15,633 nucleotides of DNA from SHLQ01 sp047638715 (GTDB taxonomy: Bacteria > Actinomycetota > Acidimicrobiia > Acidimicrobiales > SHLQ01), in the NCBI GenBank assembly GCA_047638715.1, contig JBLIMK010000092.1:1-15633 (forward strand), in the 5' to 3' direction. The notes beneath the pieces were generated by a model. The model was not told the DNA's origin and did not search any database. It saw only the letters and a program-made list of their open reading frames with translations. Position numbers and translations under genes: made by a program. This document shows positions 1-6,667 of this stretch, piece by piece; positions within the stretch are counted from its first letter, which is position 1; each line of letters opens with the position of its first letter.

Positions 1-206
1 GCACCCGCTCCGGCGAAGCCCGACGCGACGAACCCGAGAACGATCAAGACGATGACCATCGCGAACGCGACCGCGCTGGGCCTCCAGTGGAGGGAAACTC
101 CGATTCGTTTGAGCCGAACGTCGATCGCTGCATCGAGCGACAACTGGAGTGGAGACCGGTGCCCGACGTCATTCGAGATCGGCACAACTCGTCGCGTCGC
201 CTTCAC
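1..206 (-). CDS. TadB-like membrane protein, N-terminal part only
   Basis: This is the 5' end of a gene that runs off the left edge; about 68 codons are present and the frame is open throughout. Its GTG start at 206-204 overlaps the tadA stop (GTGA), suggesting translational coupling. The first ~48 residues are mostly polar and contain a segment reading roughly DVRLKRIGVSLHWRPS, followed by a hydrophobic stretch (AVAFAMVIVLIVLGFVASGF) that should be a membrane helix. A 'RLxRxGxxLxPxx' stretch running into a helix is what I would expect in actinobacterial TadB (type II secretion F family) proteins, and the position directly after tadA supports this. In Tad systems TadB is an inner-membrane platform protein working with the TadA ATPase. 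The catalytic context is inferred; with only 68 residues another membrane protein cannot be excluded. Confidence 0.5.
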   Translation of the reverse strand, partial: MKATRRVVPISNDVGHRSPLQLSLDAAIDVRLKRIGVSLHWRPSAVAFAMVIVLIVLGFVASGFAGAG

Positions 207-1330
207 GCTGATCCCTCCGACGAGAAGAGTTGTTCGACGTCCCAGCCCTCGGTGGGCCGGTCGGGAACGCGCGAGATCGATCGCACCCGGCGCGATCCGC
301 CCGGCGCCCTGTCGACCATCACCAGCAGATCGATACACGCAGCGATCTGTTCGCGAATCGCAGCCAGCGGGAGATCGGCGTCGCCGAGCAACATCATTGT
401 CTCGATCCGGCGGAGCGCCCCGGATGCGTCGTTCGCATGGACGGTGGTCATCGATCCTCGGTGTCCCGTGTTCATCGCTTGAATGAGATCGAGTGCCTCG
501 GCCCCCCGCATCTCGCCACAAATGATGCGATCAGGACGCATGCGCAGCGCGTGGCGCACCAGTTCGCGAAGCCCCACCGCTTCGACACCCTCGGCTCCGA
601 TTCGTGTTTCGAGTCTGACCACATGACGGCCAGGAAGCCGCAGCTCCGCAGCATCCTCGATTGTCACGATCCGAGATGCGTCGTCGATCGTCGCCGCGAG
701 CGCGTTCAGCATCGTCGTCTTCCCCGACGACGTACCCCCTGCGATCACAATCGATCGACCCTCGCCCACCGCGTCTCGCAGCAATGCACAAGCGGACGGC
801 GCCGCCAGTTCATGGAGCGCGATTGCGCGGGTAGCGAAGCGTCGGATCGTGACACACGGACCATCGACCGCAAGCGGTGGAATGATCGCATGCAGCCTCG
901 ACCCGTCGGCGAGACGTACATCGACGCTTGGGTTGGTGAGGTCGATGCGTCGGCCCGCTGTCGAGGCAAGCCGGCGGATGAGATGTTTGGTCGTCTCAAA
1001 GGAGAGTCGCTGGTCGGTTTCTTCAAGCGCCCCAGCGCGCTCCACCCACACTCGGCCATCGCCGTTGATCATGATCTCCGAGACCGCTGGATCGACCGCG
1101 AGCTCGTGCAACGGTCCGAGTCCGTCAATTCTCGCGGTCACCGCCGTGACCGTCGTCGCGATCGTCTTCGGCGTCGCCAGCGGTCGAATCTGGGCGATCA
1201 GACGTCGAATCTGCGCGTCGAGGTCGGGCACCAGGTCGGCGTCGCTGAAATCCGAGAGCTCAACTTCGCGCCAGAGCGCGCCGTGGACCTCACCGACGAG
1301 CAACTCGTCAGGACTCACCGAAGTCACCAT
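203..1330 (-). CDS. tadA: TadA/CpaF-type secretion ATPase
   Basis: Hexameric ATPase of the VirB11/TadA (type II/IV secretion) family, which powers assembly of Tad/Flp pili or a related export machine at the inner face of the membrane. All expected motifs are visible in the 375-residue product: Walker A GGTSSGKT at 198-205, the Asp box IVTIEDAAELRL at 221-232, Walker B RPDRIICGEMRG at 265-276, and the His box GHRGSMTTVHAN at 289-300. The N-terminal domain (about 1-160) is the usual sensor-like region, with SEIMINGDGRVWVE near 84-97. The ATG at 1330 overlaps the tadZ stop by 7 nt. The next codon, GTG at 1327, would give a 4-nt GTGA overlap and is an equally plausible start. The stop overlaps the following tadB-like gene. 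Family assignment is very secure; whether the machine builds pili or does something else is not visible. Confidence 0.95.
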   Translation of the reverse strand: MVTSVSPDELLVGEVHGALWREVELSDFSDADLVPDLDAQIRRLIAQIRPLATPKTIATTVTAVTARIDGLGPLHELAVDPAVSEIMINGDGRVWVERAGALEETDQRLSFETTKHLIRRLASTAGRRIDLTNPSVDVRLADGSRLHAIIPPLAVDGPCVTIRRFATRAIALHELAAPSACALLRDAVGEGRSIVIAGGTSSGKTTMLNALAATIDDASRIVTIEDAAELRLPGRHVVRLETRIGAEGVEAVGLRELVRHALRMRPDRIICGEMRGAEALDLIQAMNTGHRGSMTTVHANDASGALRRIETMMLLGDADLPLAAIREQIAACIDLLVMVDRAPGGSRRVRSISRVPDRPTEGWDVEQLFSSEGSA

Positions 1331-2046
1331 GTCGTGACCGCTGGATCGGCGGGTGCGAGCTTGATGAGATCGTCGGCCGCCCGCCGAAGAGAACGGGGCA
1401 AACGGGTCGTGAGCGTTCCGATATCGACGGCGCGCCCAACGCGAGGGTCGCGGGTGATCCTCGCCGAGACGGGACGGCCCATGACGAGCTCCACATCGAG
1501 CGTTGACATCGAGCGGCCGCCCTCCACGACCTCCACAACATCATCGACAAGTACGGGGAGTCGACCGGCTCGACGGAGCGATAGGTAACAAGCCTGCAAG
1601 ACCGCTGTGATGCGATCACCAGCGGCGGCGATGAGTGCTCCCGGCGAGCTGATGCCGTCAGCGAGGACTCCGATGTCGGCCACAACGAGATACCTGCTCC
1701 CAAGACCGCTGACCAGTTCGCCACATCGCTTCGGTTCGATCGGGCCGGCAGCGATGAGCGATCGGCGGCCCATTGGGAGCACTCGGATCTGGGGGCCCAC
1801 CTCGATGAGCAGATTGTCGATGGCGTCGATGCCGACGTCGTCGTTCGACGTCAGCCAATCGACAACACCGACAGGGTCGCCCGGTATGTCCTCTTGGGCA
1901 ACGCCCAGGATGTCGGGTTGATCGCCTCCGAAATCGACGAGGACGACCTCTCTGTCGAGCGATGATTTCGCGAGTTCGATCGCAACGGCTGCGGCAACGA
2001 CGGACGTCCCCACACCTCCCTTTGACGAACAGAGCGACCAGAACAT
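1324..2046 (-). CDS. tadZ: TadZ/Ssd-like MinD-family ATPase
   Basis: A 240-residue MinD/ParA-superfamily protein encoded directly before tadA. It carries a deviant Walker A, SSKGGVGTS (residues 7-15): the signature Lys9 is kept, but the second, phosphate-binding Lys is replaced by Thr14, as is common in CpaE/TadZ proteins. Further markers are VLVDFGGDQPDILG (35-48) as switch region and VVADIG (121-126) as the Walker B strand. TadZ proteins localise the Tad machine; the related mycobacterial Rv3660c (Ssd) has been linked to septum site control. No receiver domain precedes the ATPase domain, so this is a short form. The start at 2046 is chosen because the protein then begins right at the first beta strand (MFWSLCSSKGG) and a GAGGGG ribosome site lies 6 nt upstream; the frame continues 45 codons further upstream but that part looks non-coding. 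Confidence 0.88.
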   Translation of the reverse strand: MFWSLCSSKGGVGTSVVAAAVAIELAKSSLDREVVLVDFGGDQPDILGVAQEDIPGDPVGVVDWLTSNDDVGIDAIDNLLIEVGPQIRVLPMGRRSLIAAGPIEPKRCGELVSGLGSRYLVVADIGVLADGISSPGALIAAAGDRITAVLQACYLSLRRAGRLPVLVDDVVEVVEGGRSMSTLDVELVMGRPVSARITRDPRVGRAVDIGTLTTRLPRSLRRAADDLIKLAPADPAVTTW

Positions 2047-2052
2047 GACGAA

Positions 2053-2058
2053 CCCCTC
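2053..2058 (-). promoter_or_regulatory. Ribosome binding site of tadZ
   Basis: GAGGGG on the minus strand, 6 nt before the ATG at 2046. It decides the start of tadZ in favour of the short form over the longer open frame reaching 2181. Confidence 0.65.
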
Positions 2059-2192
2059 AAGTACGCGACACGCAGGTCGCAGAATCAACGGGGGAAGTTG
2101 AGGGCTCGTGTGAGCGAGAACGTTGCATCGCCACGGCAAGCAACGTGAACAACGTTCGCGCGCACTGCCCCCGAACTGCAAGCCGGGACTAA

Positions 2193-2198
2193 TAGTGT
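2193..2198 (+). promoter_or_regulatory. Candidate leaderless promoter (-10) of the HAD gene
   Basis: TAGTGT matches the actinobacterial -10 pattern TANNNT and ends 7 nt before the ATG at 2206. Transcription would therefore begin at or next to the start codon, as in leaderless actinobacterial mRNAs. There is no good ribosome binding site in the same stretch, which agrees with leaderless expression. No convincing -35 is seen. Confidence 0.45.
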
Positions 2199-2205
2199 GG
2201 GGTAG

Positions 2206-3015
2206 ATGGGCGAAACCAGTGTTATTCCCGCCCGCGGCGCGGCAGCCTTCTTCGATCTCGACAAGACGACCATCGCGAACGCGGCCATGTTTGCGTTCAG
2301 CTCAACCCTTCGCGACGCCGGCTATTTGAACTCGCGTCTCATCCTCAAGGCCATCTGGGGCCGGCTGGTCTTCAAGTACCTGGGCGCCGACCACGACCGC
2401 ATGGAAGACATGCGAAACAACGCTCTCCGGCTCTGCAAAGGCTGGGACAAGCGTCAGATGAGCCAGCTCGTAACCGACGCGCTCGAAGAGGTGATCGAAC
2501 CCATCGTGTTTCGTGAAGCCATCGACGAGATCGCTGCACATCACGCCGCTGGACACAAGGTGTTTATGGTGTCAGCTTCTCCCGAGGAGATCGTCGTGCC
2601 TCTTTCGAAGTACCTCGGTGCCGACGGGGCCGTCGCCACGATCGCCGAGACGGACCGGGAAGGCAAGTACACCGGCGAGGTCGAGTTCTATTCGTACGGC
2701 CCGTTCAAGGTCGATGCCATGGAAGTGTTGGCGCTTGAACACGACCTAGATCTCGACGAGTCGTACGCGTACACCGACTCGATCACCGACCTCCCGATGC
2801 TCGAGGCGGTTGGGCATCCAATCGTCATCAACCCCGATCGTGCATTGGCCAAGATCGCGAGCGATCGAGGATGGGAAGTCCGAACGTTCTCCAATGCAGT
2901 GCCGCTGCGCCAGCGAGTTGGTGATCATGCCAGGACTGGAGCCCTCGTAGCTGGAGCTGGGGCTCTCGCTGGTGGTGCGGGCTGGTACCTGCGGACAAAA
3001 CGGCGGACAGCGTAA
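2206..3015 (+). CDS. HAD-IB family phosphatase (SerB-like) with C-terminal membrane segment
   Basis: A 269-residue HAD-superfamily hydrolase of the SerB/HAD-IB type, which removes phosphate from a small molecule through an aspartyl-phosphate intermediate. Motif I is FFDLDKT with nucleophile Asp17 and acid/base Asp19; motif II is MVSAS (Ser123); motif III is Lys168 in GPFK; motif IV is YTDSITDLPML with Asp191 and Asp195. The all-helical cap lies between about residues 25 and 105. A Gly/Ala-rich hydrophobic stretch at 244-262 followed by a basic tail (RTKRR) looks like a membrane anchor with the enzyme on the cytoplasmic side. It is transcribed divergently from tadZ, the same pairing as Rv3661/Rv3660c in M. 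tuberculosis as I recall it. The substrate is unknown; phosphoserine or a lysophospholipid-type phosphate are both possible in this family. It ends 3 nt before the convergent dehydrogenase remnant. Confidence 0.9.
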   Translation: MGETSVIPARGAAAFFDLDKTTIANAAMFAFSSTLRDAGYLNSRLILKAIWGRLVFKYLGADHDRMEDMRNNALRLCKGWDKRQMSQLVTDALEEVIEPIVFREAIDEIAAHHAAGHKVFMVSASPEEIVVPLSKYLGADGAVATIAETDREGKYTGEVEFYSYGPFKVDAMEVLALEHDLDLDESYAYTDSITDLPMLEAVGHPIVINPDRALAKIASDRGWEVRTFSNAVPLRQRVGDHARTGALVAGAGALAGGAGWYLRTKRRTA

Positions 3016-3018
3016 CCT

Positions 3019-3941
3019 TCAACCGCTGACGATCCGAAAGACCCCACCGCTGCCGGACAGGGCATAGATCTCGCCCGCTGCGTCGAGTCCAAAGCTGCTC
3101 AGCAGGGAGACCGCCCGAAGGTCCAACCGTGCGGGTTCGGTGCTTTCGTCGACCCGAAAACCGAATACCTCACCGGTACAAAAATCGCCGTAGATATAGG
3201 TGCCCTTGAGCTCCGCTATGTCGTCTCCGCGGTAGACCTCGCCGCCCGTGATCGAACACCGGTCGCTGGCGTGTCCGTAGGCGATGACCGGCCCGACGTG
3301 GTCATCTGGAATCGTCCCTCCTCGGTACGGCTCCGCCCCCTCCGCCTCGTTCCAGCCGAGATTCGCGCCGTTCCCGCTACCCTCGGCCGCTCGCAAAACA
3401 GTCACCTCCTCGAACCGGTCCTGTCCCACATCGCCGATCCACAGATCCCCGGTTACAGAGTCAAAACCGAAGCGCCATGCGTTGCGGATCCCCCAGACGA
3501 ATACCTCGGGTGCCTCACCATCAGAAAATGGATTGTCCGGAGGGATGATGTACCCCTCGGCCGTGTCGACATCGATGCGAAGAATCGATCCGAGCAGCGT
3601 CTTCGGGTTTTGTCCATGATCTCCAGGATCACCACCTCCACCGCCATCACCCATCCCGATATAGAGATAGCCGTCAGGCCCGAACGCGAGCTGGCCACCG
3701 TTGTGATTGGCGCGGGGCTGCGGGATCGTGAGGAGGACCTCTTCGCTCTCCACGTCGGCCACGCTGTCGACCATGGCGAAGCGCGAGATCACCGTGTCTC
3801 CCCCTCGGTCGGTCACGTTTATGAACAACATCGACCCATCGGGCGAAAAGGCCAGGCCGAGCAGACCTTGTTCGTTCCCATTGCTCAGCTGACCTCGAAT
3901 GTCGAGCGTCGTGTCGGCTCCCTCGCAACCGTCACCACCTC
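3019..3941 (-). pseudogene. 5'-truncated PQQ-type glucose/sorbosone dehydrogenase
   Basis: The C-terminal ~300 residues of a soluble glucose/sorbosone dehydrogenase (GSDH, six-bladed beta-propeller, normally secreted). Characteristic stretches are NEQGLLGLAFSPDG (about 3836-3876), ANHNGGQLAFGPDGYLYIGMGDGGGGGDPGD, GSILRIDVDT, VWGIRNAWRFGFD, LWIGDVGQDRFEEV and LGWNEAEG. An ATG exists at 3831, but clear family homology continues upstream of it, in frame, to about 3940 (DTTLDIRGQLSNGNEQGLLG), with no ATG, GTG or TTG. The frame then enters the palindromic repeat and stops at TAA 3991-3993. The next gene ends at 4028, so there is no room for the missing signal peptide and first propeller blade (roughly 60-100 residues). 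I therefore call it a broken gene rather than a short CDS from 3831. The remaining reading frame is otherwise intact, suggesting a recent event. Confidence 0.8.
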
Positions 3942-3995
3942 TAGGGGTCTGGCCCCTAATCCCATTTAGGGGCCTGGCCCCTAAGTGGGATTAGG
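3942..3995. repeat. Tandem palindromes, REP/BIME-like element
   Basis: Two near-identical 17-bp palindromes lie 25 bp apart: TAGGGGTCTGGCCCCTA (3942-3958, one mismatch) and TAGGGGCCTGGCCCCTA (3967-3983, perfect around a central T at 3975). The second is nested in a larger palindrome, 3955-3995, with 20-bp arms containing one mismatch; the outer arms read CCTAATCCCA and TGGGATTAGG. Such paired palindromes downstream of operons are typical of REP/BIME elements, which in other bacteria are moved by RAYT (IS200-like) transposases; none is encoded here. The hairpin lies 33 nt after the stop of the long minus-strand operon and could end transcription or protect its mRNA 3' end, although no T-run follows. 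It marks exactly the point where the GSDH gene is cut. Confidence 0.8.
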
Positions 3996-4027
3996 TGCCA
4001 CGGTACAAATAGGAGGAAATGTATGGC

Positions 4028-4915
4028 CTACGCCTGTCGCCAGGGGGTCGCATTCGCGACGGCGAGCGCACGGAGCTCAGCAAACTGCTCCGAGACCAGG
4101 CCGCTGATCGCATCGTTGCGCAACTCCGGACTCACGTCCGTCGCCGGTCGCCAAATCGCGCGGCCACCCGTGAAGCCCGAGCAGCCATGTGCGAATGCCA
4201 CTTCCAGCTGCGCTCGGTACGCCGCGAACGTCACGCCCGATGAGAGCAGCACCCAGGGTTGCTCGCACGCGTCATTGACGGCAGCGCAGGCATCGTCCCA
4301 GCCGTGCGGGTTCGTGGGATCCCCCGGGAACTCGATCTTCAACACATCGATCGGCAGCGGCGAAAGCTGGCGTACCGTATCGAGAACCGTTGCGGCTCGA
4401 TCATTATCCTTCATACCGAACGCCACCGGCTCAACGAGGAACGCCATGTCGAGGTCGGCGCAAATTGCTGCGGTCTCGGTGACCACTCGGCGTTGTTGCG
4501 CTGCATGATCGAGTCGTTCCGGCGCGTACGGAAGCAACAACTTGGCTGCGTTCGCACCCATCTTCTTGGCGTCGAGCGCCGTCCAACCGGGCATCATTTG
4601 TGTTGGGCCCGCCCACGGATCCTGCATGTATCCCTGTGCTTCGAGCGCAGCCATGAACCCGCTGCTTCCTGAAATAGCTCCCGATTCGAGGACGTGAGGC
4701 AGGCTGTACTCGGGCTCGAGCATGACGCCGCTCGCTTGTGGGCCAACGCCACGGATCAGCGCTTCCTTGAAGTCGACGATCTCGGCTTCGGTGACGTCTC
4801 CTGGGAGGACTGCTCGCAACGAGTCACGATGATCGATGGCCAAGACGGCGAACACGCCTTCGTTCGTCGTCAGACAGTCGATTCCCCTCGTCTTGCCTGG
4901 GGTTGGTGTGGGCAT
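4028..4915 (-). CDS. Class I aldolase, LacD/YihT family
   Basis: A 295-residue TIM-barrel aldolase resembling LacD (tagatose-1,6-bisphosphate aldolase) and YihT (sulfofructose-1-phosphate aldolase). Visible markers are LAIDHRDSL (25-33, matching LAVDQREAM-type sequence of YihT), FLVEPV (159-164), the Schiff-base lysine Lys193 in DVLKIEFP, and the phosphate-binding end SSGVT (225-229) with GCSGFTGGRAIW (244-255). It is the last gene of the operon, 2 nt after the second iolB. In standard inositol catabolism the last ring-derived step is cleavage of 2-deoxy-5-keto-gluconate 6-phosphate to DHAP and malonic semialdehyde by the class II aldolase IolJ. No IolJ is seen here, so I infer this class I enzyme does that step or an equivalent cleavage of a modified intermediate. 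The family is secure; the substrate is inferred from context. Confidence 0.85.
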   Translation of the reverse strand: MPTPTPGKTRGIDCLTTNEGVFAVLAIDHRDSLRAVLPGDVTEAEIVDFKEALIRGVGPQASGVMLEPEYSLPHVLESGAISGSSGFMAALEAQGYMQDPWAGPTQMMPGWTALDAKKMGANAAKLLLPYAPERLDHAAQQRRVVTETAAICADLDMAFLVEPVAFGMKDNDRAATVLDTVRQLSPLPIDVLKIEFPGDPTNPHGWDDACAAVNDACEQPWVLLSSGVTFAAYRAQLEVAFAHGCSGFTGGRAIWRPATDVSPELRNDAISGLVSEQFAELRALAVANATPWRQA

Positions 4916-4917
4916 TG

Positions 4918-5805
4918 TCAGTCTCCGATATCGGCGGGCATCCCGCCAGGGTTGTTGAGATTTGGTGAATCGATGACGGGTTGGGTCCAGGCGCCGAGGT
5001 CGCCGTTCTCCCAGTCATCGTGGATCCACGTGTAGGACTCGTGAAAACATGGCGGCGTCGATCGCTCCTTGTCGACGAGCTCGCCAGCCAAGTAGTTGAG
5101 AAAGAACATGTTGGACCCCGGGCACGCAACGCTCGAATGAAACCCTTTGGGAACGAGGGCCACATCGCCATCGTGCAGGACCACGGTCTCGTCGAACCCG
5201 TCCTCGGGCGCCCAGTTCCGATGCATTGCGAAGCCGTCGCCTGGATCGAGCCGGAAGAGGTACGTCTCCTCCAGATACGGCGCACCATCCACCCCGTCGT
5301 GGCGATGTGGAGCCCAGCCGCTCCAGCTTCCGCGAGGAACGTAGACCTCATAGAGGATCAACCGCTCGGCATCGACCGGGGGTGCCAGCACATGGTTGAC
5401 CTGACGGTGTGACGCCCCGCCTCCGCGTACCTCGCTCTTCATCTGACCGGGCTTGATAAGCCGAGTCGAGTACATGCCCTCGGCTGGAGCGGAGCCGATC
5501 GCGAACTCGAACCCGTGGTCGGAAGCCACGACCGTCATCTCGTCACCGGGCGTCACGTACACGATCTCGGGCATCTGGGTGAAGACGCTCTCCCGGCCAA
5601 TCGAGAACGACTGCTCGCCAGCGGTGATCACACCGTTCCCAGAGAGTGGCACGATCGCCGTCTCCTGATCCGGGCGAAGATCGCTGTATGAGTCGCCAGC
5701 GTCCAGGGCGACAACCGAGAAGCTCAGGTATCGCCAACCAGCGGACTCCGGCGTGACGACCAAGCCTCCGTCGTTGCGGATAAGGCTCGAACTTTCGTTG
5801 CTCAC
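4918..5805 (-). CDS. iolB: 5-deoxy-glucuronate isomerase-like protein, divergent IolB paralog
   Basis: A 295-residue bicupin of the IolB/KduI family. IolB converts 5-deoxy-D-glucuronate to 5-dehydro-2-deoxy-D-gluconate. The metal-binding set is visible: His167 and His169 in APHRHD, Glu179/Glu180 in YLEETYLFR, and His223 in LVPKGFH; the signature RGGGASHRQVNH (127-138) is also there. It differs from the second IolB in this window around the active site, for example WSGWAPHRHDG instead of WSSYPPHKHDD and GFAMHRNW instead of GFGMHRTY. It may therefore act on a variant substrate. The start is set at GTG 5805, which overlaps the preceding SDR stop (GTGA) and follows GGGAAG by 4 nt; a TTG at 5817 is an alternative giving 299 residues. 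It lies between an SDR and the aldolase in the operon. Confidence 0.85.
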   Translation of the reverse strand: MSNESSSLIRNDGGLVVTPESAGWRYLSFSVVALDAGDSYSDLRPDQETAIVPLSGNGVITAGEQSFSIGRESVFTQMPEIVYVTPGDEMTVVASDHGFEFAIGSAPAEGMYSTRLIKPGQMKSEVRGGGASHRQVNHVLAPPVDAERLILYEVYVPRGSWSGWAPHRHDGVDGAPYLEETYLFRLDPGDGFAMHRNWAPEDGFDETVVLHDGDVALVPKGFHSSVACPGSNMFFLNYLAGELVDKERSTPPCFHESYTWIHDDWENGDLGAWTQPVIDSPNLNNPGGMPADIGD

Positions 5806-6665
5806 GATTCTTCCCAATCGAAGTGTTCGGGCACGGGTTGAGCTCGTGGAAGGTCGCCCACGCCTGGCATCGTCTGATCGAAGTCCATGCTGATGCCGGT
5901 CATCATCCCCGACTCCGCCGACGCCAAGAAGCAGATTCCACGGGCGATCTCTTGCGGCTTCAGGATCCGCCCCGTTGGCTGGGACGCCTCGGCGGCCACG
6001 AGCCAGTCCTCGGGCGCATCGTGGAACGTCATCTGCACCACATGCTCAGCCGGTGTATCCATCCAGCCCGGGTTGAGCATGTTGACACGGATGCCCTCCG
6101 TCATCAGCGAGAAGGCAGCGTTCTTGACCAACGTCTCCAACGCGTGTTTCGACGTCGAGTACGGCCACAAGACTTCGTTGCCGCCATGGTGCGCAACGCT
6201 CCCGATGAGCACCATCGTGCCCGGTACTTGTTCGCGTTTCATGATCTTCGCCATTCCGGTCACGAGCAGCGCGGGCGTCTTCACATTTAGGGCGAGCATG
6301 TCGTCCCACATCGCCGCCGTCGTGTTCCAGACGGTGCCTCGCCATGTGGCGGCAGCGCAGCTCACGAGGCTGTGCACCACACCAAACTCACTGTCCGCCC
6401 GATCGATAACCGATTGCACGCCAACCTCGTCTCGCAGATCTGCGGAGTGGAAGACTGCGCGGCATTCGTCGCTGTCGAGCGACGCCGCGGCGGCTTCTCC
6501 TTTGTCGACATCACGACCGACGATTAACAATCCAGCAGCGCCACGGGCTTTCATGAGCTGAGCGGTCGCGAAACCGAGGCCTTGAGTCCCCCCGGTAATG
6601 ACCGCGACCTTGCCATCGAAGTTCCCGTGCTCAAACGGCTTGGCCGTATTCAGTGATTGGTCCAT
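5802..6665 (-). CDS. Classical short-chain dehydrogenase/reductase
   Basis: A 287-residue NAD(P)-dependent SDR. The cofactor loop TGGTQGLG is at 24-31, the structural Asn127 is in ALNVKT, the catalytic Ser156 is in IGSVAHHGG, and Tyr169-x3-Lys173 is in YSTSK; NPGWMDTP (198-205) is the usual post-active-site loop. The NAG segment after strand 4 is replaced by SCAAA (102-106). The start is ATG 6665, 2 nt behind the iolG stop; the open frame extends 48 codons further but overlaps iolG and shows no SDR sequence. It probably oxidises or reduces a hydroxyl on an inositol or a ring-opened sugar acid, judged only from operon position. The specific substrate cannot be read from the sequence. Confidence 0.88.
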   Translation of the reverse strand: MDQSLNTAKPFEHGNFDGKVAVITGGTQGLGFATAQLMKARGAAGLLIVGRDVDKGEAAAASLDSDECRAVFHSADLRDEVGVQSVIDRADSEFGVVHSLVSCAAATWRGTVWNTTAAMWDDMLALNVKTPALLVTGMAKIMKREQVPGTMVLIGSVAHHGGNEVLWPYSTSKHALETLVKNAAFSLMTEGIRVNMLNPGWMDTPAEHVVQMTFHDAPEDWLVAAEASQPTGRILKPQEIARGICFLASAESGMMTGISMDFDQTMPGVGDLPRAQPVPEHFDWEES

Positions 6666-6667
6666 GG

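Noticed and set aside
230..1588. 452-codon open frame on the plus strand
   Set aside because: It lies opposite tadA and tadZ, whose motifs are unambiguous; its translation is rich in Arg, His and Asp without any recognisable fold. It is an antisense frame typical of high-GC DNA.
3942..3995. Possible CRISPR repeat-spacer unit
   Set aside because: Only two copies, each a palindrome, 25 bp apart, with no spacer-like unique segments and no cas gene. It fits a REP doublet.
4011..4508. AGGAGG at 4011-4016 followed 6 nt later by ATG and a 161-codon plus-strand frame
   Set aside because: The ribosome-like site is striking, but the frame is antisense to the aldolase, has no recognisable domain and a composition of a shadow frame. 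I leave it as a chance match near the repeat.
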